Counted from the first letter of the stretch, positions 1 through 6,806 are shown. The stretch: 10,710 nt of DNA from DASYAN01 sp036501345 (GCA_036501345.1 DASYAN010000362.1:1-10710); one strand, 5' to 3'. A program made the numbers and translations. Notes: generated from the letters alone by a model not told the origin.

Positions 1-29
1 TTTTGCTTCTGGACTAAAGTCACAGCGGT

Positions 30-58
30 TTGCGATGGGCTCTTTTGTGTCGTAGACT
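30..58 (+). promoter_or_regulatory. Weak candidate promoter for the TPM-domain gene
   Basis: TTGCGA at 30-35 and TAGACT at 53-58 are separated by 17 bases, and each matches the sigma-70 consensus at four of six positions. It lies about 50 bases ahead of the start at 109. This is only a pattern match in a short AT-leaning leader, and the true promoter could lie outside the window. Confidence 0.25.
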
Positions 59-108
59 ATGATGGAAAATCTATTTGATACGTAGCTCTATAGGAGAAAA
101 ATGGTATT

Positions 109-1020
109 ATGAATAAGTCAAATCTTTATTCTCTGCTAAACGGAATGAGCAGAGTACTGCTACTAAGCGTTGCTATATCATGCTTATTGCTGATCACGAC
201 GATGACTGCATGGGCAAGTGTGGGCAAGATAGCTGATGCAGCGGGTGTGCTTAACCAGAGTCAGGTGAAAAGTGCAGGAGCATCGATCCGATACTCTGTA
301 GATATCTATACAACAGCAAATTTTTCGGGTACAAGTAGCCAGTTTTTGCAACGTGCTCATAGTCGTTTGACTAGCTCCAATCAGATAGTGATGGCAATCA
401 GCACAAATCCTCGCTATATGACAGTTGTTGCAGGCAGTAATGTTCCTCTCTCCAACACTGAGGCCAATAGTGTTATAAGTTCTTTTAGAAACGGTTATCA
501 GAGTAGCAATGGTAGCTTCACATCAGCAACGGTTAGCGCCTTGAAGACCCTGCAGAGTGCTGTCTCAACTAGCCCTGCTGGAAGCACAAATTCTGGAAAT
601 GGGCTGAATGGAGTCTGGTGTCTGGTTGGTTTAGTCATTCTCGGTGTCATCGCTTTCTTCGTTATCAGAGGTCGCCGCTCAGGTGGCTTGCCTTTTAACC
701 AGCCTCAGTATAATCAGCCATATGCGGGGAATTATCCTCCACAGCAAGGTGGTGTCAATCCCTTGGTAGCTGGCGGCTTGGGTGCAGCTGCGGGAGGTTT
801 GCTTGGCTATGAGTTGGGTAAACGCGAGGGTGAACGTGAGGCTAGAGATGATCAGGATTATGGTGGGGATCAAGGCTTTTCGGGTGATGCCGGTCAGTAC
901 GGGGGTGGCAGCGTAGGGGACTTTGGGGGTGGCAACGATGGAGGAGATTTCGGAGGTGGAGGTGTTGGCGATTTCGGAGGTGGTGGGGATTCCGGTGGCG
1001 GGAGTTCTGGAGGCTTCTAA
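109..1020 (+). CDS. Secreted, membrane-anchored TPM-domain protein with glycine-rich tail
   Basis: This 303-residue protein has a signal peptide at about residues 1-36, with a likely cleavage site after AWA. A TPM-type domain follows at about 39-150; it opens with the family-like DAAGVL and includes YTTANFSG. A single membrane segment at about 169-187 ends in RGRR, giving an extracytoplasmic domain and a cytoplasmic tail. The tail is rich in Pro, Gln and Tyr, then becomes Gly/Asp repeats ending in GGGSSGGF, as in many TPM proteins. TPM domains have been linked to membrane-protein repair (plant TLP18.3/Psb32) and to weak phosphatase activity; the bacterial role is largely unknown. AGGAG at 92-96 lies 12 bases from the ATG at 109, which is long. 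An ATG at 101 is closer but opens only a three-codon frame that overlaps this start. The gene looks unrelated to the lanthipeptide cluster and is closed by the hairpin at 1044-1073. Confidence 0.75.
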   Translation: MNKSNLYSLLNGMSRVLLLSVAISCLLLITTMTAWASVGKIADAAGVLNQSQVKSAGASIRYSVDIYTTANFSGTSSQFLQRAHSRLTSSNQIVMAISTNPRYMTVVAGSNVPLSNTEANSVISSFRNGYQSSNGSFTSATVSALKTLQSAVSTSPAGSTNSGNGLNGVWCLVGLVILGVIAFFVIRGRRSGGLPFNQPQYNQPYAGNYPPQQGGVNPLVAGGLGAAAGGLLGYELGKREGEREARDDQDYGGDQGFSGDAGQYGGGSVGDFGGGNDGGDFGGGGVGDFGGGGDSGGGSSGGF

Positions 1021-1043
1021 CCAACTAGATATACAAATTATAG

Positions 1044-1073
1044 TAATCAGGGTACCTGAAGATAGGGTACCCT
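1044..1073 (+). terminator. Hairpin after the TPM gene, related to the one at 8697-8734
   Basis: AGGGTACC (1049-1056) pairs with GGTACCCT (1066-1073), giving an 8-bp stem around a 9-base loop, 28 bases after the stop codon. The downstream run is only mildly T-rich, so termination may be partial. Its left flank and arm TAATCAGGGTAC, the loop bases CTGAA and the right arm GGTACCCT all recur in the hairpin after the ABC transporter gene, so the two are copies of one element. Confidence 0.6.
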
Positions 1074-1536
1074 ACTCTTCAACTTGAGAATGCTATCCCA
1101 TACCCCCGATTTGGTTTGCAATGAACCGCTGTCCAGAAGAGTAGATGAGTATTTTTCTGTCATCCTTTCTGCTGCTTTTCTCCCTTTTTGGACAAACTCT
1201 CTTCCTTCAATTTGATTGAGCTCTCACATTGATGCCTATGACACCATCAAGTAGGCTTCCTGACTCAATTTTAGGGGATCGAGAGTCGCTGAGCTATGAA
1301 GAAAGAGAGAGTCAGTGGAAGTGTATCTTTCATTAGGCTATCGGCATTCTTATTTTAGGAAATCGTTAAGAAGATAACTTCTGTGTTAAGATTCTTTTCC
1401 TTCTTGAAGGGGATAGGATAACCAAAAAGTTATTCCTTAACAAATCCTGAGGCTGTGATCGTTGTAGATAGAGTTAACTACTATTGAGCCTGAAGATGCC
1501 AAGCATCAGCGTCGTCAGAACGATGAAAGGAGACCG
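1074..1536. other. Non-coding region ahead of the lanthipeptide cluster
   Basis: This stretch of about 460 bases carries no convincing gene on either strand. It contains a pyrimidine-rich segment around 1155-1210, a direct repeat GAGAGTC at 1281-1287 and 1307-1313, and a group of GTTAA-type motifs from 1365 to 1478 described separately. The promoter of the cluster should lie here, but I find no pair of good -35 and -10 boxes. TAGGAT at 1414-1419 and TACTAT at 1479-1484 are possible -10 boxes without a matching -35, which would fit an activator-dependent promoter. Confidence 0.5.
1365..1441. promoter_or_regulatory. Candidate operator: repeated GTTAAG motifs
   Basis: GTTAAGA occurs at 1365-1371 and again at 1385-1391, exactly 20 bases apart and so roughly on the same face of the helix. 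The six-base core returns on the other strand at 1436-1441, and GTTAAC lies at 1473-1478. An inverted pair AGAAG/CTTCT (1369-1373, 1378-1382) sits between the first two copies. Spaced direct repeats of this kind suit an activator or repressor site. The cinnamycin cluster is controlled by a SARP activator that binds direct repeats, but no regulator gene is present here, so the link is a guess. Confidence 0.35.
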
Positions 1537-1935
1537 ATGATGGAGCAAAATGAGTTGACCGACGGCAATGCAAACGGTAGAGATGAGGTCCGCCAGATTC
1601 AAATGCTGATGGTTCTCTTCTCATGTCTGTCGCCGGACAGCGAGTTACGCGAGGTGTTCGAACGTGCTCTGGCGCTTCCCCATGAACTCTGGTTGTCTCG
1701 GGTCACTCCCATCAGTGACACGAGTTTTCATGGCCTCAAGACTTGGCTAGAGTCCCTATGGATCCAGGAAGGATTGACCCCTGACGAACAGAAACTGGTC
1801 GATTGGCAGGGGTCTAAGAAGAGTGTTGAGGCCGCTGTGCAAGAACTTAAAACAATCGAAGAGAAAATTGGCCTTAGGCTCAGCGTTCAGCGGACATGCC
1901 GTGAACATGAGTTGCCAAGTGGAGCTTTTCAGTAG
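1537..1935 (+). CDS. Small helical protein, probable CinOrf7/DurN-like lysinoalanine-forming protein
   Basis: The product has 132 residues, with no signal peptide and no membrane segment. It reads as mostly helical: about 16-30, 34-48, 65-78 and 94-112, followed by a short basic stretch and a His/Glu-containing tail. The call rests mainly on size and position. In the cinnamycin and duramycin clusters a protein of about 120 residues (CinOrf7/DurN) is encoded beside the precursor gene and joins dehydroalanine 6 to Lys19. Both target residues are kept in the core encoded 22 bases downstream. Two adjacent ATG codons (1537 and 1540) follow AGGAG at 1528-1532; the second has the more usual 7-base spacing, so the protein may be 131 residues. 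I cannot align it with DurN from memory, so it could also be another small accessory protein. Confidence 0.6.
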   Translation: MMEQNELTDGNANGRDEVRQIQMLMVLFSCLSPDSELREVFERALALPHELWLSRVTPISDTSFHGLKTWLESLWIQEGLTPDEQKLVDWQGSKKSVEAAVQELKTIEEKIGLRLSVQRTCREHELPSGAFQ

Positions 1936-1957
1936 AAGTTTTTAAGGAGGTACTCCA

Positions 1958-2227
1958 ATGCTTGCAACTATAGAGCGTTCTCTCGACCGTGAGCAGTTGC
2001 TTTATCAAGCTGCAGTGGATAACGATTTCCGAGCCGAACTGTTGAATAACACGAGTGTCTTCGGTATGGACCATTATACCTTGTTTCTGCCCGACTCAGT
2101 AGAGCAGCAGGATCAAGCATCACTGAAATTTTGGACCGAAAGCATAGCAGCCGGGGAAGTTTATGCATGTGCAAGCACTTGTAGCTATGGACCGATAACC
2201 GCAGTATGCGACGGAACCACAAAATAG
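1958..2227 (+). CDS. lanA: Cinnamycin/duramycin-type lanthipeptide precursor
   Basis: This 89-residue peptide splits into a 70-residue leader and a 19-residue core. The core CASTCSYGPITAVCDGTTK has the cinnamycin layout: Cys at 1, 5 and 14; dehydratable residues at 4, 6, 11 and 18; Gly8-Pro9; Asp15-Gly16; and a final Lys19. The leader also follows the CinA leader as I recall it, in DFRAELL (24-30) and QDQASLKFWT (51-60) followed by a short stretch before the core. It ends in VYA, which fits the AXA-type site used in cinnamycin. The leader is about 11 residues longer than that of CinA, partly because of extra N-terminal residues. A strong AAGGAGG (1944-1950) lies 7 bases before the ATG, much better than the site of the downstream lanM, so the substrate should be made in excess over the enzyme. 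Confidence 0.95.
   Translation: MLATIERSLDREQLLYQAAVDNDFRAELLNNTSVFGMDHYTLFLPDSVEQQDQASLKFWTESIAAGEVYACASTCSYGPITAVCDGTTK
2168..2224 (+). other. Core peptide region of the lanthipeptide precursor
   Basis: These 19 codons encode the predicted mature peptide. By analogy with cinnamycin, rings should join Cys1-Thr18 (methyllanthionine), Thr4-Cys14 (methyllanthionine, where cinnamycin has Ser4 and so lanthionine) and Cys5-Thr11 (methyllanthionine). Ser6-Lys19 would become lysinoalanine and Asp15 would be beta-hydroxylated. Compared with cinnamycin, the changed positions are 2 (Ala), 3 (Ser), 4 (Thr), 7 (Tyr for Phe), 10 (Ile for Phe), 12 (Ala for Phe) and 17 (Thr for Asn). Positions 7, 10 and 12 are the bulky residues around the phosphatidylethanolamine pocket in cinnamycin. 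Confidence 0.88.
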
Positions 2228-2311
2228 ATTTGTGGCCGCTTTTCTGATTGACCAGCGTTCGGGGATCATGTAGATCGCGATCCTTCGGCATCAATGCCCT
2301 GAGTTATAGGG

Positions 2312-2340
2312 TTGACATCCTTACGATAGGTTGTTAGTAT
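2312..2340 (+). promoter_or_regulatory. Candidate internal promoter for lanM
   Basis: A perfect -35 box TTGACA (2312-2317) is followed after 17 bases by TAGTAT (2335-2340), which matches the -10 consensus at four of six positions. Transcription would begin near 2347, just ahead of the two hairpins at 2361-2408 and 2410-2446, placing both in the 5' leader of the lanM message. This would let lanM and downstream genes be expressed apart from the precursor gene. Confidence 0.55.
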
Positions 2341-2360
2341 TAGACTCTATTCCGGTTGAT

Positions 2361-2408
2361 AGTGAGCTGAGGAAAGGCCTTTTGTCTTTGTCTTATCCTC
2401 AGCTCACT
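2361..2408 (+). promoter_or_regulatory. Perfect 13-bp stem-loop between precursor and lanM genes
   Basis: AGTGAGCTGAGGA (2361-2373) is exactly complementary to TCCTCAGCTCACT (2396-2408), with a 22-base loop. No T-run follows, so it is not a standard intrinsic terminator. Stem-loops between a lantibiotic precursor gene and its modification genes commonly act as partial read-through points or protect the precursor transcript, and that is the likely role here. It could also stabilise the neighbouring hairpin at 2410-2446, which starts only two bases after this stem ends. Confidence 0.65.
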
Positions 2409-2409
2409 G

Positions 2410-2446
2410 CCTCCTAATCGGCATAAAGTCTATTCATATTAGGAGG
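2410..2446 (+). promoter_or_regulatory. Hairpin that would cover the lanM ribosome binding site
   Basis: CCTCCTAAT at 2410-2418 is the exact reverse complement of ATTAGGAGG at 2438-2446, which contains the Shine-Dalgarno sequence AGGAGG (2441-2446) of lanM. The predicted stem is 9 bp with a 19-base loop. Closing it would block ribosome access to the TTG start at 2455. The upstream arm is itself a perfect anti-Shine-Dalgarno sequence, so the pairing is unlikely to be idle. Confidence 0.6.
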
Positions 2447-2454
2447 TTTTCGCC

Positions 2455-5400
2455 TTGAATACGACATTTCCCTTGGATATCGCCTGCCGTGCTAGCAACC
2501 TCTCTGAGCGAATGCAAATTGTTGATGTGCTGAACAAGCGAGAAGTAGCAATATTTCCCAGTGTGACGCTCAGCGCGTTCGATTTGTGGAAAGTCAACAA
2601 GTTGGCCAGTAAGCTGGCTGGGCAGTTTCTCTCGGAATCTTTTCGCAAGGGAACACCTGAGAAAAATATTAGGGAATACCTCATTAGCATCTTGACAACA
2701 CATAAGCTATGCGATTTGAACCTGAATAGTCTGAAATATGATGAAAAGAGCCTATTTACCGAAATCCACCATACATGGCTTCCGACTTATCAAAGTTCGT
2801 TGCAAGAGTTTGATCTGTCACCTAGCACAGTTCTAGCTCCAGAATGGCACAAGCCAGAGACATATTACGGGAAATTTGCTAAGGCTTGTGAGCCTTTCCT
2901 GGCACAGCTTCACCGGGAACTGATTTCGGTCTGCGCGAAGGCCAATACATCGTTGGGAATAAATATGTTCGGTCCTCAGTTGATTGAAGACATTCAGAAC
3001 CACTTGCTCAATCGGTTCGAGTTGCCACTAGCCTGGGCGATTGAGGTCGACGCCAATGTCTACTGTGCTCGAAATGGGATAGACAAATCGCGCACGACTG
3101 AGGACGATTACACCAGCTATTTGGACTCGACTTTTTCTGATAAAGAGTCCTACCACTGTTTCTATCTCAGATTTCCTACACTTGGGCGCTGGCTGGCCCA
3201 GATTACACGCTTTCTCAGTGATAACGGACGGAAGCTCATTGAACGTCTGCGTGACGATGCAGCAGAAATCTCTGATGCCTTCTTCGGTAAAAAGATTGTA
3301 ACGATAAGATCTTTAAAGTTTGGCAAGTCCGATTATCACGTGGGCAGCCAAAGCGTTGCACTTGTGGAGGTGGAATTGGCAGACTCGGATCAGGGCACGT
3401 TTGTCTACAAGCCACGGTGCCTCCGATCCGAAGTCGCGATGCAAGGCGTACTGGATCACATGGCCAGGGACGGCGTTCTCAATTTCGCGACCCACCGCAT
3501 ACTTTCTAAGGAGGGCTATGGTTATACAGCATTGATTCCTCCTAGAAGGAATCATGTGGAGTCGTCCGAGGAGGCTGGTCGGATCTACGAAGAGTTAGGC
3601 GGTTATCTGGGTCTCTTCTATGTCTTAGGGGGGAGCGATATGCACTTCGAGAATCTTCTCGTTGCAGATGGTCATGCTTTCATATGTGATGGCGAGACAA
3701 TTCTAGGCGTACTACCCTTCAGCCAGGATCGACCATTGGACACCATACTCGACTCGGTGTACAAGACGGGGCTACTCGAATGGCCGCGTATACCAGTTGC
3801 CGATGCCGTGGCCGAGATGAGGATCAGTGGTTACACTGGTGGCGAGTCCTTTCAAATCCCCTTCGCCCAACCCAGGATCAACGACCGCCGTTTGTCCTTT
3901 GAATTATCCGTCAAGCATGAAGTAGGTATCCGCATCGATCCAGACGCAACTAACCGAATTTATCTTGATGGCCGTCTCGCCCAACCTGAAGACTTCAAGG
4001 ACTGGATTCTCAATGGATTCAACCGGGTCCACGAATGGTTCCAGCAGAAACCATCTGAAGCGATCCAATGTATCTCTGAGCTATTTGAGGATGCTTCGAT
4101 CCGTTTCATCAGCTGGGGAACGCAGGTGTACACACAACTGCTTCTCTCAGCATGGCATCCGAAATGTCTTATGGAGCCACTAGAAATCGACTTGATCGTC
4201 AACAGCCTGAAGGAGCATCCACGGAAATGGGACCAGAACGGTCTGATGGCTGAGTGCGAACTAGCATCTCTGTGGCAGTTAGATATCCCAATCTTTACCG
4301 TGAATGCCCAGAGCCGGGAACTGGTCCATGATCACCAGACATTGCTTCCGATCACTCTGGCTGTGACACCGATCGAATATGCGGCTGAACGAATCAAGTG
4401 CCTGTCTTCAGAGAACCGCTTGCAACAGGTTCAATATGTCACCGCTAGCCTATCTTTGAGTGAAATGCAAAGTCCTTCCTTCATCGCCTCAGCCGTGGAT
4501 TATGCGCAGCAGATCGGCTGGCAGCTCTGTAAGTTGCTTCGTGCTCCATCTGAGCGTGCACCCTGGAAATCGTATCAAGTCACCTCGCTTGGAATAAGCG
4601 AAATTGATATCCAGACGGATCTTTATAATGGTGCTGCGGGCATTGCCTTATTCTTGGCCTATCTTGATGCTATTGCACCTCAGCAGGAATTCCGCCACGC
4701 TGCGGAACGTGCTATGTCATATTCCATTGCCTACCGCGACGGGAAGATAATTGGAGCCTTCCAGGGGCTAGCCGGATTGATCTATTTGTTGATCCATCTT
4801 CATCACCTCTGGAAGAAGCCGAAACTGCTAGACATGGCCGTCGAACTCAGTCGTGAGCTTTCTTCACAAATCGAAAAAGATAGGGACTTTGATGTATTAA
4901 GCGGTACTGCAGGTGTTATCCCTGTAATGATTGGACTAGCGGAGGCAACCTCAGGCGATGGGCTAGATTATGCCCATCGCTGTGCTCAGCATCTGTTGCA
5001 GCATGCTGAACGCAAGGAGAACGGACTCAGTTGGCCGCTCAGACGACCAGAGGAAGCTAAGGCCAATCTGACTGGCTTTGCCCATGGAGCGGGTGGCATC
5101 GGTTGGGCGCTGATCTCATTAGGTTGTGTCGCTAACCTGCCAGACTACATTGTAGCTGGCAAGCAGGCCTTCATTTACGAAGCTCTCTACTTTGATGAAA
5201 ACGAGCAAGACTGGTACGACTTGCGAACGCAAGGCATAGCCGCTAACCAGAACGGGCTCCATTTCGCAAACGCTTGGTGTAATGGTGCTGCAGGAATTGG
5301 CTTGAGCCGTATCGCGAGCTGGGCAATGTTAGGGAAGAATGACGACGACTTGCTGAAAGAGGCCCATCTGGCGCTTGCGGCGACACTACGTGGTTTCCAC

Positions 5401-5691
5401 AGGCTTGGTAACGATACCCTGTGTCATGGCAAAGCGGGCAATGCCGAACTCTTTCTGCGATTTGCCAAACTGAAGGACGAGCCAGCTTTCCAAATGGAAG
5501 CCAATGTGCAAGCGCAAGCTCAGTGGCGGAATTTTGAGAAAGCAAACAACTGGATCTTCGGCGGTATCGGTGTCGATGTTTTCCCGGGGCTAATGCTCGG
5601 TCTGGCCGGATTGGGAATGCATTTCCTCAGATTAGCCTATCCGGAGCAGGTTCCTTCATCGTTACTGTTGGACTTCCCGAAACTTCGATAA
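2455..5691 (+). CDS. lanM: LanM-type (class II) lanthipeptide synthetase
   Basis: This 1078-residue enzyme dehydrates Ser/Thr of the precursor core and then closes the thioether rings. The N-terminal dehydratase half (DUF4135, kinase-like) shows VYKPR with Lys319, GSDMHFEN at 393-400 with Asp395, His397 and Asn400, and DGE at 412-414. The C-terminal LanC-like cyclase starts near residue 715. It has the expected zinc ligands Cys942 (WCNG), Cys990 and His991 (CHG), plus His877 in the AHGAGG motif. Repeated LanC-barrel motifs such as NGAAGI (725-730) and SGTAGV (816-821) are present. The length is normal for LanM and nothing is broken. The start is TTG, supported by AGGAGG 8 bases upstream; the first in-frame ATG (2512) lies inside conserved-looking sequence and lacks a site. 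The gene follows the precursor gene as cinM follows cinA. Confidence 0.96.
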   Translation: MNTTFPLDIACRASNLSERMQIVDVLNKREVAIFPSVTLSAFDLWKVNKLASKLAGQFLSESFRKGTPEKNIREYLISILTTHKLCDLNLNSLKYDEKSLFTEIHHTWLPTYQSSLQEFDLSPSTVLAPEWHKPETYYGKFAKACEPFLAQLHRELISVCAKANTSLGINMFGPQLIEDIQNHLLNRFELPLAWAIEVDANVYCARNGIDKSRTTEDDYTSYLDSTFSDKESYHCFYLRFPTLGRWLAQITRFLSDNGRKLIERLRDDAAEISDAFFGKKIVTIRSLKFGKSDYHVGSQSVALVEVELADSDQGTFVYKPRCLRSEVAMQGVLDHMARDGVLNFATHRILSKEGYGYTALIPPRRNHVESSEEAGRIYEELGGYLGLFYVLGGSDMHFENLLVADGHAFICDGETILGVLPFSQDRPLDTILDSVYKTGLLEWPRIPVADAVAEMRISGYTGGESFQIPFAQPRINDRRLSFELSVKHEVGIRIDPDATNRIYLDGRLAQPEDFKDWILNGFNRVHEWFQQKPSEAIQCISELFEDASIRFISWGTQVYTQLLLSAWHPKCLMEPLEIDLIVNSLKEHPRKWDQNGLMAECELASLWQLDIPIFTVNAQSRELVHDHQTLLPITLAVTPIEYAAERIKCLSSENRLQQVQYVTASLSLSEMQSPSFIASAVDYAQQIGWQLCKLLRAPSERAPWKSYQVTSLGISEIDIQTDLYNGAAGIALFLAYLDAIAPQQEFRHAAERAMSYSIAYRDGKIIGAFQGLAGLIYLLIHLHHLWKKPKLLDMAVELSRELSSQIEKDRDFDVLSGTAGVIPVMIGLAEATSGDGLDYAHRCAQHLLQHAERKENGLSWPLRRPEEAKANLTGFAHGAGGIGWALISLGCVANLPDYIVAGKQAFIYEALYFDENEQDWYDLRTQGIAANQNGLHFANAWCNGAAGIGLSRIASWAMLGKNDDDLLKEAHLALAATLRGFHRLGNDTLCHGKAGNAELFLRFAKLKDEPAFQMEANVQAQAQWRNFEKANNWIFGGIGVDVFPGLMLGLAGLGMHFLRLAYPEQVPSSLLLDFPKLR

Positions 5692-5818
5692 AAGCTATGT
5701 GGAAATTGGAGGCTTTCCTCGGTGCGTTCAACTAGTCCCTAGCGCAACCATACATCTTGCTCCAGTCCTGTGTCGAGAGTGTTTGTTGTTAGTTTTAATA
5801 TGTAAGGAGAATGTGACT

Positions 5819-6736
5819 ATGTCCATCGAATACTGCGTAAATTTTCTCCAAGAGATGGTTAGTTCGAATGAGCTCAAGCAGCAAATGAAGGCTGTAACAG
5901 ACACAAAAGAAGTGATTGCAATTGGTAAAAGACTCGGTTACATTTTTGATACCCAGGATTTGGCGGCGGCATCAGCCTCGTTTAGTGAGGAAAGCGGTTC
6001 TCTTGGAACTGCATCCCAAGCAAAACAAACCAGTTGTCCCAACTCAGCCTTTTACCATTATGAATTCGACATGCAACAGATTCCTGGCTTCCAAGAAATC
6101 ATCAGGGAATTGAACAACCTCAAGATCAAACCATCCACTGTGGACCTTAGTCTCTATGAGAAGAGTTTCCGTGAAGATGATTTTCAGTTCACATCCATGT
6201 CTCCCGCTGCGCCCGATTTTGGTAGACGCTACCAGGAAGTGATGCAATCTCATTGGCAGCACTCCTTAGGCGAGCACGATTTCTCCCGGCGGGATTTCCA
6301 TCTTGTCAACCTTGATCAACACGTTGAGCATCCGCTCTATAACCAGTACTTTCAGGCAAAGACTCGGATGATTTCCCTCCTCGAAGGTTTCTTCGGAAGT
6401 GAGATCCGGTTCTCTGGTAGCTTGTGGTATCCTCCGTTGAGTTACAGGCTATGGCACACGAATGAAACACAGTCAGGTTGGAGAATGTATCTCATCGATT
6501 TCGATGAACCTAATGGAGATCCTGGCAGCACATCGTTCTTCCGCTACATGAACCCTGAGAGCAAAGAGATTATCACATTGGAGGAGCGTCCAAAGCTAGC
6601 AAGGTTCTTTAAGATCGAACAAGAGAAAGATAAGCTCTTCTGGCACTGTATCGTCAATGGCACAATGCGAAACCGCTGGAGTTTTGGTTTCGTGGTTCCT
6701 GAGAATTGGATTGACAAGCTTCCATATAAATCCTAG
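5819..6736 (+). CDS. cinX: CinX-like 2-oxoglutarate oxygenase (aspartate beta-hydroxylase) with N-terminal Nif11-like domain
   Basis: The predicted protein has 305 residues. In cinnamycin and duramycin biosynthesis, CinX/DurX is an Fe(II)/2-oxoglutarate enzyme that hydroxylates Asp15 of the core; the matching Asp is present here. The catalytic part covers about residues 75-300. It shows His213 in WHTNE, a GWRMYLIDFDE strand, SFFRY, a second His276 in FWHCIV, and RWS (Arg286-x-Ser288), which fits the 2-oxoglutarate carboxylate site. The carboxylate ligand is uncertain, because the position two after His213 is Asn and Glu216 comes next. Residues 1-55 look like a Nif11 domain (MSIEYCVNFL, ELKQQMKAVTD, AIGKRLGYIFD), known chiefly from RiPP leader peptides. 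I chose ATG 5819 because AAGGAG (5804-5809) lies 9 bases upstream. The frame is open back to a GTG at 5699, but that part lacks a ribosome site and looks non-coding. It starts 127 bases after lanM. Confidence 0.82.
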   Translation: MSIEYCVNFLQEMVSSNELKQQMKAVTDTKEVIAIGKRLGYIFDTQDLAAASASFSEESGSLGTASQAKQTSCPNSAFYHYEFDMQQIPGFQEIIRELNNLKIKPSTVDLSLYEKSFREDDFQFTSMSPAAPDFGRRYQEVMQSHWQHSLGEHDFSRRDFHLVNLDQHVEHPLYNQYFQAKTRMISLLEGFFGSEIRFSGSLWYPPLSYRLWHTNETQSGWRMYLIDFDEPNGDPGSTSFFRYMNPESKEIITLEERPKLARFFKIEQEKDKLFWHCIVNGTMRNRWSFGFVVPENWIDKLPYKS

Positions 6737-6778
6737 TGGAAAACTAGAAAAACTGGAGGGTAGCTACGCAGCACGTTG

Positions 6779-6806
6779 TTGACATACAAAAGGAGTGTAG
6801 TAATCT
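6779..6806 (+). promoter_or_regulatory. Weak candidate promoter for the ABC transporter gene
   Basis: TTGACA at 6779-6784 is a perfect -35 box set in GTTGACAT, the same eight bases as in the lanM promoter. TAATCT (6801-6806) follows at 16 bases but matches the -10 box poorly. It lies in the 108-base gap between the hydroxylase and transporter genes, where a separate promoter would make sense. Confidence 0.3.

Noticed and set aside
1..78. Tail of an upstream gene on the plus strand
   Set aside because: Two frames are open from the window edge (stops at 53-55 and 76-78) but the pieces are too short to show coding character or to choose between them.
2291..2315. Possible hairpin TCAA(TG)CCCT/AGGGTTGA overlapping the lanM -35 box
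   Set aside because: It has a bulge, is short, and gives no clear alternative structure; the promoter reading explains the site better.
2361..2408. Standard intrinsic terminator between precursor gene and lanM
   Set aside because: The stem is strong but no T-run follows; it is better described as a read-through or stability stem-loop.
5699..5818. In-frame extension of the hydroxylase back to a GTG at 5699
   Set aside because: No ribosome site precedes it, the 40 extra residues resemble no domain, and the Nif11-like sequence starts exactly at the ATG with a good AAGGAG site at 5804-5809.
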